Shown: positions 1 to 10,331 of the stretch, piece by piece
Numbering within the stretch: position 1 is the stretch's first letter
Layout of the letters: each line of letters opens with the position of its first letter
DNA from: Xanthostigma xanthostigma
Lineage: Eukaryota > Arthropoda > Insecta > Raphidioptera > Raphidiidae
Length of the DNA stretch: 64,000 nucleotides
Reading direction: 5' to 3'
Assembly: GCA_963575645.1 (NCBI GenBank)
Contig: OY754465.1
Span: 27,539,501-27,603,500, forward strand
The notes under the pieces: model-generated
What the model was told of the DNA's origin: nothing
The model's input: the letters and a program-made list of their open reading frames with translations, nothing else
The model's database searches: none
Made by a program: the position numbers and the translations under genes

Positions 1-233
1 AGGAGGACTAGACGACATAATTACTTTGTCGTGGTTTTGGTCACTTTTATGACGCAAACATAACTGGCAGGCTTTGATGTGTTGTCGGACTTCTATAAAC
101 ATCTTTGGCCACCAAAATCGCCTGGCAATAGAGCGATATGTCTTGTTAATTCCGGGATGAGCACCAATGTTAGAATTATGAAACTGCTCGAGGATGCTTG
201 GCCTTAGCTGCACTAGATACAACAATACGGGAT
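1..233 (-). pseudogene. Integrase zinc-binding domain fragment (Ty3/Gypsy)
   Basis: Minus-strand translation shows a His-x-x-x-x-x-x-His pair (in HNSNIGAHPG), the linker FWWPKM, and a Cys-x-x-Cys pair (ACQLC). This is the HHCC finger at the start of retroviral-type integrases. The catalytic core would lie beyond position 1. The piece follows the RNase H segment in the expected order. It is not in the same unbroken frame as its neighbour. Confidence 0.8.
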
Positions 234-946
234 TTATTCTGGCGCCCCACTAGACGCACTAAAATTGTCTCGAACGGCAAAATGTCTTACGTTCACACCT
301 TGTAAAATTTGTCTTTTTATTGAACTTAATTCAACATTTTTATTTTGCATGTCTCTGAGTTCACTGAACTGAGTACTGACGTCCACAATTGGACACACAA
401 GATCGTTCATTTCGGTATCAGGCACGATCGGATTGGAATCGGAGAAAAGCCTGGATAGACAATCGGCAGTGGCGTTAGACGTTCCACGGATGTGTTCAAC
501 GTCGAAACGGAAACGGCTTATTCGCAGTAACCAGCGTCCAACACGGCCTAGGTTACGCGGATGACGGATTAACCAGGTCAGACAGGAGCTATCGGTCTGT
601 AAAACGAATTTACGATGCAGCAGGTACGACTTGAATTTTTCCATACTCCAAATGCACGCCAACTTCTTGTTCATAAGTACTGTATTTACGTTCAGCTGTA
701 GTAAGTCGCCGACTCACTTAGCAAATCGGGTGTAGACCGTCTTCAAATTTTTGTAGGAGGACAGTTCCAAATGTGTCTGACTGGCGTCAGTCTGAAGGAT
801 AAATTCCTTCTCAAAATCCGGAACTTTAAAATCGGACTTTTGGATAACGCATCTTTAAGCACTTGAATAGCCTCCCGATGCTTATCCGTGATGCAGAACT
901 TTGAGCCTTTCTTTCGGAGATCATTGAGAGGCGCTACTATCCGCGC
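234..946 (-). pseudogene. RNase H region of the Ty3/Gypsy pol (frameshifted)
   Basis: The segment 234-674 carries the end of a Ty3/Gypsy RNase H: an LQTDSS motif, the tether RVGRWLLRISRFRF and the typical ending NATADCLSRL. Just upstream (675-946) the start of the domain is visible in another frame, including a TDAS motif with the catalytic Asp and the phrase LKDALSKSDF. At least one frameshift near 720-780 separates them. In the live family this domain degrades the RNA strand of the RNA:DNA hybrid. Confidence 0.85.
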
Positions 947-2035
947 TTATTCTGGTATAAATTTGCTATAATATGACACCATACCAATGAATGTCATCAT
1001 TTGTTTTAGATTCTTGGGCACAGGCAAATCGATGATGGCTTGAACCTTTTCACTATCCACAGCGAGACCAGACGGCGAAATTCTGTGACCCAGGAATTTC
1101 AGTTCAGATTTCGCGAACTTCACTTTACTCGGGTTGACAGTCAGATTTGCGTCTCGAAGACGCCGCAACACTTCACGCACGTGGCTCATATGAGAGTCCA
1201 AATTGTCACTGTAGATGAGCAGGTCATCGAAAAACACAATTACATTTCTATATCGTAAATCGGAAAATAGTTCACTCATTAGTCGATTAAGAGCACTGGG
1301 CGAGATAGATAACCCAAACGGAGTTTTATGAAATACAAATTGTCCTTCCAGGGTTACAAATGAAGTCAGTTCCTTCGATTTGTCGGACAGTTCAATTTGA
1401 TAAAACGCACTGTTCAGATCCAGAGTTGTGAATATTTTGGCCCCTTTCAAGCATTGAAAGACGTGCTCAATCGCAGGAACCGGAAACGCGTCCATACGGA
1501 CCTTCTGATTTGACTGACGGTAATCGACGCATAATAGGAAGTCACCATTCGGCTTCTTCACTAAAAATGTCGGTGCGGCGTACGGCGATTTACCTTTTGA
1601 AATAACTCCCTTTTTCAGGAGGTCGTTGATATGCGCTCTCATCACTTGCGCTTGGGGAGGTGATAAAGGATACGGCGAACGACGTACCGGAACATCATCA
1701 GTCAGCTGAACCGTGTACTTGTAGTCTCTAGCTTGACCTAAGTTTTCCGTCAAGACCTCCGGAAATTCTGAACATAATCGATCACATTTTTTAGTTGCGG
1801 AATCCACGGCTATAATCAGAACCAATAATTCGACTGGGATGGAAGCAGGCAAGGAAACGTACGGAATCGACGAATCCCGGTTAAATTCAAACGATACTGT
1901 ATTTTCGGCACAGTTTAATATTGCCCTCATACTTTTCAAGGACTTACTACCTATAATTACTGGGTACAAAATATTTGACAGCACAAAAAAGATAAGTTTC
2001 CAAGTTTTATTGTTGATCTTAACTACTAATGTCAC
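947..2035 (-). pseudogene. Reverse transcriptase segment of the Ty3/Gypsy pol
   Basis: This 362-codon open stretch contains the protease-RT linker and most RT motifs: KGVISKGKSPYAAPTFLVKK, FTTLDLNSAFYQIEL (catalytic Asp), KTPFGLSISPSALNRLM, the FFDD box in place of the usual YxDD, LKFLGHRISPSGL and FIGMVSYYSKFIP. Both Asp of the FFDD box are kept, and the Tyr is replaced by Phe. The frame is long but neighbouring domains are broken, so I call it a pseudogene fragment. The identification as Ty3/Gypsy RT is secure. Confidence 0.9.
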
Positions 2036-2564
2036 CGAGCTATCGGAACGGGTCGTTTGACTATTGGCTTCGCGAGCATATTGTTCGCATTTCTTATAAT
2101 TACCTAGCCTAAGAGAAACTAAATAATCGGCCAGGTTAGCGCTAATATAATTTAGCGTGGAACCCGTGTCCAGTAGGGCGGAGGCTTTAACGTTACCTAA
2201 ACTAATATTAATTATAGGGATAGACAGTGACTTATCGACTAAATTATTTGAATTGGCGGTTGCAGCGAAATAATTCGAAATAGCGGAATCTTATCGAATA
2301 GTTTTGGAGACGGGGCCGAAAAGAGGGAAATTGTCAAATTATCGCTATCAGTTAAACAATTATTACTTAAAATTATGGGGATTATTTTTCAAGAACTAGA
2401 ATCCAAAATCGATCGGGGCGGAGCGCGAGATGAGTGAACGGGGCACTGACTTATAATATGTCCCTCCTGTTTGCAATAGAACCAAGCTACAATACTGTTT
2501 CGGTTTTCGGGGCTAGATGGGGAACTGGATGTACTATAAAGAGATTGTTGTCTTTGCACAGCTC
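2036..2564 (-). pseudogene. Gag zinc knuckle and protease region, decayed
   Basis: Around 2440-2500 the minus strand reads like a retroviral zinc knuckle, CKQEGHIISQC, but the first Cys of the CCHC set is replaced by Trp. Toward 2036 the sequence reads like the aspartic-protease region of Ty3/Gypsy, with no long open frame. I did not find a clean DTG/DSG motif in frame. Position between gag and RT supports the call. Confidence 0.55.
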
Positions 2565-3242
2565 TTAATTTTTTGATAATGACCCGGAGTTGGGTAACAT
2601 CCTCTGGGGATCGCGATACTGCAGTTCATCAAAGGTCTTTTTATTTTGATTTACCCAAATTTTGGCAACAATATCGGTTTCGGAATTCTGAGGGTTTAAT
2701 AGTTTGGCATATTTTAGAACCTCCTCCGCATAAACCGGTAAACTTTCAGAGGGGGTCTGTTGGCGGTTAACAAATCGTTCCGATAATATAACGCAATCAA
2801 TAAGAGTTGTGAACTCGTTCACCAGCTCTAACTTAATTCTATCCCAATCCTCGTGTAGGGGAAATCGGCGAATCCACCACTCTCTGAGTGGATCCTCGAG
2901 CTTAAATGTTAAGTAACTAAAAATAGATTGACGGGGAATAAACGTAACGGACATGAGAGAATCTACTTTTAAAATGAATTTAACAAGCTTATCTAAATTA
3001 ACCCCGTCAGTTGAAGAGACCTTCGTTAGCATTTCTCTAACATCGGAATTCGTTATAGGCACTGACAACTGAATTGCATTCTCCGGTAACATATGTGACT
3101 CACCAGAAACACCGTGCACTGGAACACTTGGAGGCTGTGTCTCCATGACGACGACAGGAGGGTTTGCCGACTGCGGAGTGGACTGGACGGTTCTGGATGT
3201 TGGCATCAGGACTGCAGGCACATACAGGACAGGTTGAAACAA
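2565..3242 (-). pseudogene. Gag-like protein of the Ty3/Gypsy element
   Basis: This 225-codon minus-strand frame begins with a Pro/Thr/Ser-rich segment and then shows a retrotransposon Gag core: LVKFILKVDSLM, FLTFKLEDPLREWW-like spacing and an ESLPVYAEEVLKYAKLL helix. That is the capsid-like domain of Ty3/Gypsy Gag. It ends at a stop just before the zinc-knuckle region. The true start codon is uncertain. It would package the element RNA in a live copy. Confidence 0.75.
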
Positions 3243-4655
3243 GGCTCAGGTTTTCCGAACTACGCTCGTCTGCGACCAACTTAACATTCTACGCTATGGC
3301 GGCTCGTAGGTAGAATCCCACTTGTTTCCAAAACCTGTATTGGGGGAAAAGAAATCTCCAGCAGTATCTGAGCTGACAGAAACCATATAGTTCAAGAGAC
3401 GGTTGCAGAAAATGTGTCGTCATAAGGTGGACGAACGAAAAAAATAGAGATGATAGTTAAGACCATAATTAAGAAAGCCAGAAGGCTAGGTGGAAGATAA
3501 AGAGCCGCCAGAAGGCGCTAATGTTGCGAAAAATCAGTGAACTTCTGGCAATTTCTATACTTATTCTGTAATTCAAAACTAGATTGTATATTATATATAT
3601 TACTAGTGGTTAGCCTGTCTCCGTCAGGCGCAATATCGTAATCCGACAATTCAAAATAGCATCTTTCTTTACATTATAACAAACAACAATAATAATCTAT
3701 CATCAAAATACGGGATTTTTCTTTAAAAAAATTATTCGTTGTTGAAACCGTGACTGATTGACTGATCTATCAACGCAGAGCTCAAACCACTGTATCGATT
3801 GGGCTGAAATTTGGCACACAGATAGTTATTATGACGTAGGTGTCCGCTAATAACACATTATTTAAAATTAAACACCCAAAAGGATGTAACGGGGGTTCAA
3901 AATTTGCATGAAGAAATCATATAAGATGTAACAATTCGAAAATGCGCAGAATTACTGTCAACAAATAAATAAACTCGTGTTTCATGCTTTTTCAAAAAAA
4001 AAAAACAAAAAAAAAAAGAGGTAAATAGTTTAAAAATCAACCTAAGTATTATTTTCAAGGTTTTAAGAAACCACGACGCAAGTGAAACTTTTATTGGATT
4101 GTAGGCGTTGGATTGTAGACACTTATCCATCACGATTAATTATAAACAACAATATTCACATGAATACACGAATAAAAACATGTAAACACTGTACAGCACT
4201 TGCCCGCATGACAGACTGACTATGTGTTATACATACTACACGGTCAGGTGATGCTAACCATAGGCGCCGCCATATTGACCTTGGCTGCTCTACCGAGCGC
4301 CTACTCCGAACGCCTTTCACTTTACCCCTACTCCGCGGCCGCCTGTAATGCGACATGCAACAGACGGCCAAAAAAATTCGGGGCGATAGAATAAAAGTTT
4401 CACTTTAAAAATGCTTTCAATATCGACTAAAGGGTGACTCGATTACGAGAAAAGAAGAACCTTGCCTTAGTTGTGATCACGAGGAAGCGGACACTCGATT
4501 GATTTACCATCTTTCTAAGATCGTCAAATGGTAATATATCTCTCTATAAGGTCCAGTGATACCGATGTATTAATCGTTATTTTAAGTAACATGATGAATA
4601 TTTCAAACATCAAGGAAGTATGGCTTGAAGTGTAGGTACTTACAGTTCAAATACA
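3243..4655. other. Non-coding stretch, AT-rich, with likely dispersed repeat
   Basis: No supported gene. The part next to 3243-3640 probably belongs to the leader or LTR of the Gypsy copy, but I could not place ends. 3740-3900 reads like a common insect repeat tail. 4156-4371 is locally GC-richer without a recognisable product. Confidence 0.4.
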
Positions 4656-5243
4656 TTGCGATTTATAAACGTTTCTTCGCTGTTTGATAACCTGGGCAAC
4701 GACCTAAGCCGCGCCTTAGTGTCCTACCACATTTTCACTGGATGTGACCACACACATGCCTTTTTCAAGAGGGGTAAGATTGAACCCTTTAAAATTTTGG
4801 AGAAAACTCCTTCCCTTTGTAAGCCATTCATCGATATGGCAAATAAGACAGTAACAGACGACACTTTAAACGAAATCGAGGAATTCACGTGTAAAATGTA
4901 CAAATTAAAGACCAGGAGCGTTAACGAAGCGCGGTTCCTGATGTTCTGTCAGTCGTATAAGCCCAAAAGAAAAGATGAGCCTGTTGTCAAGGCATGTAGA
5001 TCATTTAGTTCATCATGTATACCTCCTTGCCGGTCGGAATTAATTGAACAGATCAAACGAACAGCATTTTTAACCGACCTCTGGAGCAACAGCACCACCA
5101 ATTTTGGAAATATGGACCCCGTTAATAATGGTTGGAAGTTGAAGGTCGGAAAATATGTGCCCATTTGGCATGAAGGAGATATGCTTCCTCCTACAATTGA
5201 GGACGTGATGAAGGATGACGTCCGAGAAATTGAAAATGATTAA
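4656..5243 (+). pseudogene. C-terminal part of a multicopy protein family with a GCD(x)T motif
   Basis: A 195-codon frame with normal protein composition: SYHIFTGCDHTHAFFKRGK, then KILEKTP, FTCKMY, VNEARFLMFCQ, PPCRSEL and GWKL..YVPIWHEGD. The pattern 'HxxTGCDxTxAFxxKGK' followed by a Cys-rich C-terminal part matches, from memory, a family present in many copies in invertebrate genomes and often linked to mobile elements. GCD resembles the metal-site loop of XPG/FEN1-like nucleases, but that link is only a suggestion. The start is missing; upstream sequence does not continue the frame, so this is a truncated copy. Function unknown. Confidence 0.55.
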
Positions 5244-5271
5244 ACTGATGCTGGGGAACCAACTGGTGAGT

Positions 5272-5851
5272 ATACAGTATGTAAGCACGTAAGGTGCGCA
5301 TAGAGAAATTAACATTGGGAAAAAATGATTGGATCAGAGTGAGCCTTGAAATCTTGTTTTTCAATTTGACAGATAATATTCTTTTGCAAAATGAATGTGT
5401 ATACTACCGAAGAAAATATTCAAATGATTACAACATAATCGGACTTTTTTTATTAATGGGAGATTAAATTCCAAAAAATACTTAAATATGGTGCGTGATC
5501 AAATATCTCCGCCTATTCGTATTGAACCTAAAGACATTGGATCACTGAATTACCAACGCGCATACGTCATACCAGTCAGACAATTTCTGAATGAAATGTT
5601 TCCAGACAGATGGAGTGTTTTTTTTGTTTTATTTTTGTACGAAAAAAAATAAAATAATGATTTATAAGATCTTTTTATTATTAAAAAAGCCAAGTAAAAT
5701 AAAAATAAATCAAAATAAAATAGAAATCCTCAAAGATTACCACGATAATTCAATAGAAATAACAATTAATGCAGTCATGGCTAACTCTGATCCAAGTATT
5801 TTTTCCCAATGCTAATTTCCCTATGTGCACCTTACGCGTTTACATACTGTA
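5272..5851 (+). mobile_element. Tc1/mariner-type element remnant with 75-bp terminal inverted repeats
   Basis: Left end (about 5272-5346) and right end (about 5777-5851) are near-perfect inverted repeats of roughly 75 bp. Each starts CAGTATGTAA and is flanked by TA, as in Tc1/mariner elements. Between them a broken frame keeps the transposase C-terminus: NIIGLF, YLNMVRDQI, and PVRQFLNEMFPDRW at 5570-5615. Most of the transposase, including two catalytic acids, is deleted. A partial second copy of the right end lies at 24240-24420. Confidence 0.75.
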
Positions 5852-5995
5852 TAAAGCAACGGCTTTCGAGCAACTGACCGGAGTTGTGTACTCAGATGAG
5901 GATTATCTATCATTTAAAATAGTTCTTAGCTGTAAGTCCTTTCGTTAAATGAATCCGTCGCCAGCTCCTTATCTATATACATATTCGTTTGAAAA

Positions 5996-6612
5996 ATGCG
6001 ATACCGTAAGTCCGATAATAATTTCAAAAAAGTTTTGAAAAGTTGACATCGTGCACTACATAACGTAGATTTCAGTTTTTCGATCAGATGCCTGGAAGCA
6101 TGCTAAAAACACTCATAAAGTTCGCGAAAAACGGCCGAGCGCGTGCTCGCAGTCGAGTGGTGGTGGAAGGAGCAGTGGCGGAGAAGCGTATATATAGTAA
6201 TAGCGGGCGCGTTATTTATATTCCCCAACCACTCGACTGCGACCGCGCGCTCGGCCGTTTTTCACGAACTTTACGAGTGTTTTTAGCATGCTTCCAGGGA
6301 TCTGATCGAAAAACTGAAACGCATACAGGTCTGCCGGAAAAAAGCGCACTGCAAACTTTCAATCGCGATTTCGCGAAAACTAAAAATCCTTTGGCACATA
6401 TAAAGAACATTATAATCCTTACTTTCTCTCAAAATTTTAGCGCTCCAGCTCAAAAAATGACGGAGCTATAAATTTTCGAAAAAACGCCTAATTTTCTGGG
6501 TTTTCCTAAATTTTTCAGGACCTAATTATCCGATTAAGACATTCGACCTCTCATTCTGTAGATGCTTCAATTCTCTACAAATCATTTCATTGGGGCATTC
6601 CGATTGCTCCAT
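5996..6612 (+). repeat. Partial copy of the 55.5-57 kb foldback family
   Basis: This stretch matches the foldback at 55557-56954: the same arms (CCTGGAAGCATGCTAAAAAC and complement), the same GC-rich centre and the same right arm ending near GGGGCATTCCGATTG. Its own arms, about 6078-6160 and 6238-6318, form a hairpin around a GC-rich loop. The outer third of the arms is missing on the left. Confidence 0.75.
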
Positions 6613-6697
6613 TAGTATTATTGTGAAAAAAGCGTGGGGCGCTTTGTTCCACATTTTCGTACATCGAGCGCACCACGCTTTTTTCACAATAATACTA
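6613..6697. mobile_element. Very short palindromic MITE or hairpin
   Basis: 25-bp arms at 6613-6637 and 6673-6697 are exact inverted repeats (TATTATTGTGAAAAAAGCG core) around a 35-base GC-rich loop. TA steps at the ends fit a TA-targeting DNA element. Too small to code. Confidence 0.55.
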
Positions 6698-6839
6698 GTA
6701 TTTTTTATTCATTATTGTTTTAAGCTTATTTTAAAAAAAATATTTTTTACTTTTTAGTTCGATATAAAGCGTGTTTTTTAGTTTTTTTTAAACTATATTT
6801 ATTTCAAGAAAGTTTCGTTTAAATTTTTTTTTTAAACTT

Positions 6840-7000
6840 TATAGTTTCAGAAATATTTTGAAAATAAAAAAAAATCAGTCGCTCTTTTGTTTTATGGATC
6901 TGTCAGAAATAAACAGTTCGGCATGCTTTGATTAATGTTTACATGACGTGGAATGTATTATGTAGGTAACCATGGCAACGAATAGCAAATATATTGAATA
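6840..7000 (+). repeat. Dispersed repeat carrying GTAACCATGGCAAC; second copy at 49220-49410
   Basis: The block containing ATGGATCTGTCAGAAATAAA and GTAGGTAACCATGGCAACGA recurs at 49220-49410 with few differences. The shared palindrome has the form of an X-box. At 49 kb the same block is joined to the GCGCATGCGC-monomer family, so this is a module of that composite repeat. Confidence 0.7.
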
Positions 7001-7084
7001 CTAGCAATTATCCGCGTTACCTCACACGATATCAGAAATTTTATTTTCTTTATTATAATCATAATATGTCAACATTTTTGAAGT

Positions 7085-7300
7085 TGGAATGGTCCCGTCG
7101 CCCAATTGGCTGGAATTTTTTGTTGTTACCTATAGCGGAAATAGAAATACACACACTGTGAAAATTTCAACTCTCCGCCTATTACGATTCATGAGATACA
7201 GTCCTCTGACAGACAGACGGACGGACGGACAGCAGAGGCTTAGTAATAGGGTCCCGTTGGGCACCCTTCGGGTACGAAATCCTATAAATGATCAGAATTA
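7085..7300 (+). repeat. 3' tail of an RTE-like non-LTR retrotransposon
   Basis: Contains CTGTGAAAATTTCAACTCTC, ACAGACAGACGGACGGAC, AGGCTTAGTAATAGGGTCCC and a GGGTACGAAATCCT end. This is the insect RTE-type tail that normally ends in GGTACGGAACCCTAAAA. A second copy is at 12265-12420. Confidence 0.7.
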
Positions 7301-8885
7301 AATGCTTTACATGGTTGATAACATATACAATGTAACGATAATAAGTTTTCTATACCGTGATTACAAAAAAAAAAAAAAAAAAACTATATAGGTATAACCG
7401 TTTCATTATTATTTTTATTATTTTTTGTCCGAAAAATGTATTCTTCACAAGAATTTGTGTACGCTATAAAACCTAAAAAGTGCTAAATCGACTCCGTATA
7501 GCTTTTTATATATTATGTCGTTTACGAGGGAGATATTAAAGTTTAATTTAGTTTTAAAGTAAAGAGGCCTGGCTATTACATTGTTTAAATTTAACGCTTT
7601 TTGGGGATTTTTCCTGTTTTTTACAGATAAATAAAAATATAAAAATGCGATTTTTTTCAAAAACAGTTTCATAAATCACATTATCAACTCAATCATTATA
7701 GCTTAAGTCATCATAAACAGGATGATGGTCTCGATTTTGATCCAACTTTCTAACCATGCTAATAAAGCTCTGCGAGATTGTATTTCGCAGATGAAAACAG
7801 AGTGACATGTTGTTGAATAGTTGGGGAATCAACCACAAGTAAAAAGACTTACAGAGTTGAATCTAAGAGTTTATGAAAGCACCAGCTGGAGTTCTTTCAG
7901 GAGATTAGTCAACCTAATATTAAGAGGATGAGTTGCATCTCTTCTTCGTCTATAATCTATATATAAACACAATAGTTAAAATATATTGGGTTCCGTTTGG
8001 ACTGTCTGGACACGGAACCCTAAAAATTGAAGTAGCATTGCTATGCAATATAATGCGTGCAAGGAAACGTTCGTAACAATATTTAAGTGCCGAACTTTCT
8101 TGCACTGCAATGTTGCATTACTTAAAGACCTACAAACTACCAGTCGTTTTCCCATCTAATTGTTTCTAAGTAAGCCTTTCACAATAATACTCAAAAGTTG
8201 GATATCAAGAACTTTCTTATTTTATGAATTTTCAAATTTTCTGACCATGTTTAAAAGTATTGTCTGAAGACACAAGTAATTCAAGAATTACAAGACGCGT
8301 TATTTTACATAATATACCCCGACGTTATGTTCGAAATTTGGTGTATATTTTTAACGACACTTTGAGCTTAATAATATAATTTAACTAACTTAATCTAAGA
8401 AAAAAATAACAGTTGAAAATATTGAAACACAGAAAGGAAAAAATCATTTTAATAATTTATTAATAATTTAGGTTCATAAATATAAAAGCGTTAGCTGTAA
8501 ACTCTATGATCGTTTATTAGTCACAATCAATAATATAATTATGACCCTAAATTATTAAAAATTATATTTCCTTTTTGGTACATTTCAATAAAAACTTTCT
8601 TTTTATTAGTATTTTATTTTTCTTTATAGTCTTTCAAAATTTTAACTATTATGACATTAATTTATAAATATTATTTGATTATTTTATTCAAAATGGTTGT
8701 GAAGGAAAAGACGTCATCTTGGGGCATCCGTCATATTGGATATATGCATTGTCACCAGACTTATGCAAGTGTGTGAAATTTTAAAGCTTTAGTTAATTAG
8801 ATTTAGTCGAACAAAATGTAGCAATTGGAATACGGGGCCTTTCCAACTAATAAATAATTAATAATATTGACATTTGACATAATAT
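7301..8885. other. AT-rich non-coding stretch
   Basis: No gene seen. It holds an A-tract at 7366-7385, a short remnant at 7988-8025 that ends like the RTE tail (ACGGAACCCTAAAAA), and otherwise unique AT-rich sequence. Small open frames here have no recognisable composition. Confidence 0.5.
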
Positions 8886-9665
8886 ATTAACAAAGAAAGT
8901 AAAATTTCCGTTAGCGCGTGCAGTAACGCGGGTAACTGTTACCACTAAACATTATAAAATTTGCTATTCATTTTCATGGTTTTCTATATGTTATCACGTT
9001 ATATTAAAATTAAAAAAAGCATGCTTGTCAAATACCTAACTAACATCTACAGAATAAAAGAACTTTAGATTTTTTTATTTTCAAAATATTTCTGAAACTA
9101 CAAATTTAGAAAAACGCATTTTTTTCATAACTATCTTGTAAAATATACAGGCTAATAAACCGTTATGAAATGTATATCATAATTATATAAAAAACAACAT
9201 TAAATGGAAAGTTTATCTTTTATCCGAATGCGCCGATTTTTTCCAAAAATTATTTTTTCACAACTTGTAAAATAGATTAATAAAGTACCTATACCATCAG
9301 TATATAAAAAAAACTACGTTATAACATCTCTGTTGCGCATACGCCGATTTTCCCCAAAATAAAATACAAAACTTTATTGTAAAACAGATAGAATAATAAG
9401 CCGTTATGAAAATAATACCATTATTATATAAAAAACGATGTTATAATATCTCCTGCGCATGCGCAGTCTTTCTCCAAAAAACTTTTTACAAAACTTTCTT
9501 GTAAAATGAAATAACAAACCATTATGAAGAGTAAACCATTATTATATAAAAAACGTTATAGCGCATAATATCTCTTTTCCGCATGCGTCGATTTTCGCGA
9601 AAAATAAATTACAAAACTTTCTTGTAAAACAGATAGAATAATAAACAGTTATGAAAAGTATACTA

Positions 9666-10331
9666 TCTATACCAATATATAAAGCTAAAGAATTTGTTTG
9701 TTTGAACGCGCTAATCTCAGGAACTACTGGTTCAAATTGAAAAAAAATGTTTTTGTTGGATAGCCCATTTATCGAGGAAGGCTATAGGCTATATAAAATC
9801 AGGCTACGACCATTAGGAGCGGAGCATTAATCAAAAATGTTGCAAAATGTATCTCAAAAATAAGCTTCTATTCAGGTGAAATGCACTAACTAAATATACT
9901 CATATTAGCGCTGCGAGAATACAGCGTCGGCTAGCTCAATCGGTAGAGCACACGACTGTCAATATCAGGGTCGTGGGTTCAAGCCTTACGTTGGGCGAAT
10001 TAATTAATTAAAAAAAATTATTAGTTAAAAAAAGTATACCCTACATTGGGCGAATATATTTTTATTTTTTTTTTTTATTTTCTCCATTGCTTTCTTCTAA
10101 GGCTTACATTTTAATTTATTTTAATTTTAATTAATTAAAAAAAATATTAATTAAAAAAAGTATAAATACTGCTTTTTATCGACAAAAACTTTTGAACAGT
10201 AACTCCGATCGTTATGAAATTTGGACACAGCATTCATTTCGGTAAACTAAGATGAATGTGTGTACCTACTCATGTTCCTCCCTTCCCAATTCGTTCTTTT
10301 ACACCCGAGTGAAACCAGACGGGACCGCTAG
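9666..10331 (+). mobile_element. Non-autonomous Helitron, 666 bp, inserted in the tandem array
   Basis: Starts TCTATACCAATATATAAAGC and ends GGGACCGCTAG, with A before and T after, which is the Helitron rule (insertion between A and T, 5' TC, 3' CTRR). The flanks join to give the uninterrupted monomer sequence seen in other repeats. It carries no replicase. It includes a degenerate tRNA-like block at 9924-9997. Two related copies are at 21808 and 29390. Confidence 0.85.
9924..9997 (+). pseudogene. tRNA-Lys-derived block inside the Helitron
   Basis: The D arm (AGCTCAATCGGTAGAGC) and T arm (GGTCGTGGGTTCAAGCC) are recognisable. By comparison with the two related copies the source is tRNA-Lys (CTT). 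In this copy the anticodon loop reads CTGTCAA (GTC) and the anticodon stem no longer pairs, so it is not a working tRNA. A- and B-box promoter elements are partly kept. Confidence 0.65.

Larger units (their letters stand above)
1..3242 (-). mobile_element. Degenerate Ty3/Gypsy LTR retrotransposon, running off the left edge
   Basis: Read on the minus strand the order is Gag-like protein (2565-3242), zinc knuckle and protease region (2036-2565), reverse transcriptase (947-2035), RNase H (234-946) and the zinc-binding start of integrase (1-233). That is the Ty3/Gypsy order. The frame is broken at several points, so this copy is dead. The rest of integrase and the 3' LTR lie outside the window. 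I could not define a 5' LTR or primer-binding site right of 3242, so the 5' boundary is open. It differs clearly in sequence from the young errantivirus at 12.6 kb. Confidence 0.9.

Noticed and set aside
6088-6471. 127-codon frame MPGSMLKTLIKFAKNGRARARS
   Set aside because: It runs through both arms of a foldback, and the mirrored copies at 56.1-56.5 kb give matching shadows on both strands.
9924-9997. Functional tRNA gene
   Set aside because: The anticodon stem does not pair and the block lies inside a Helitron present in several copies; it is a relic.
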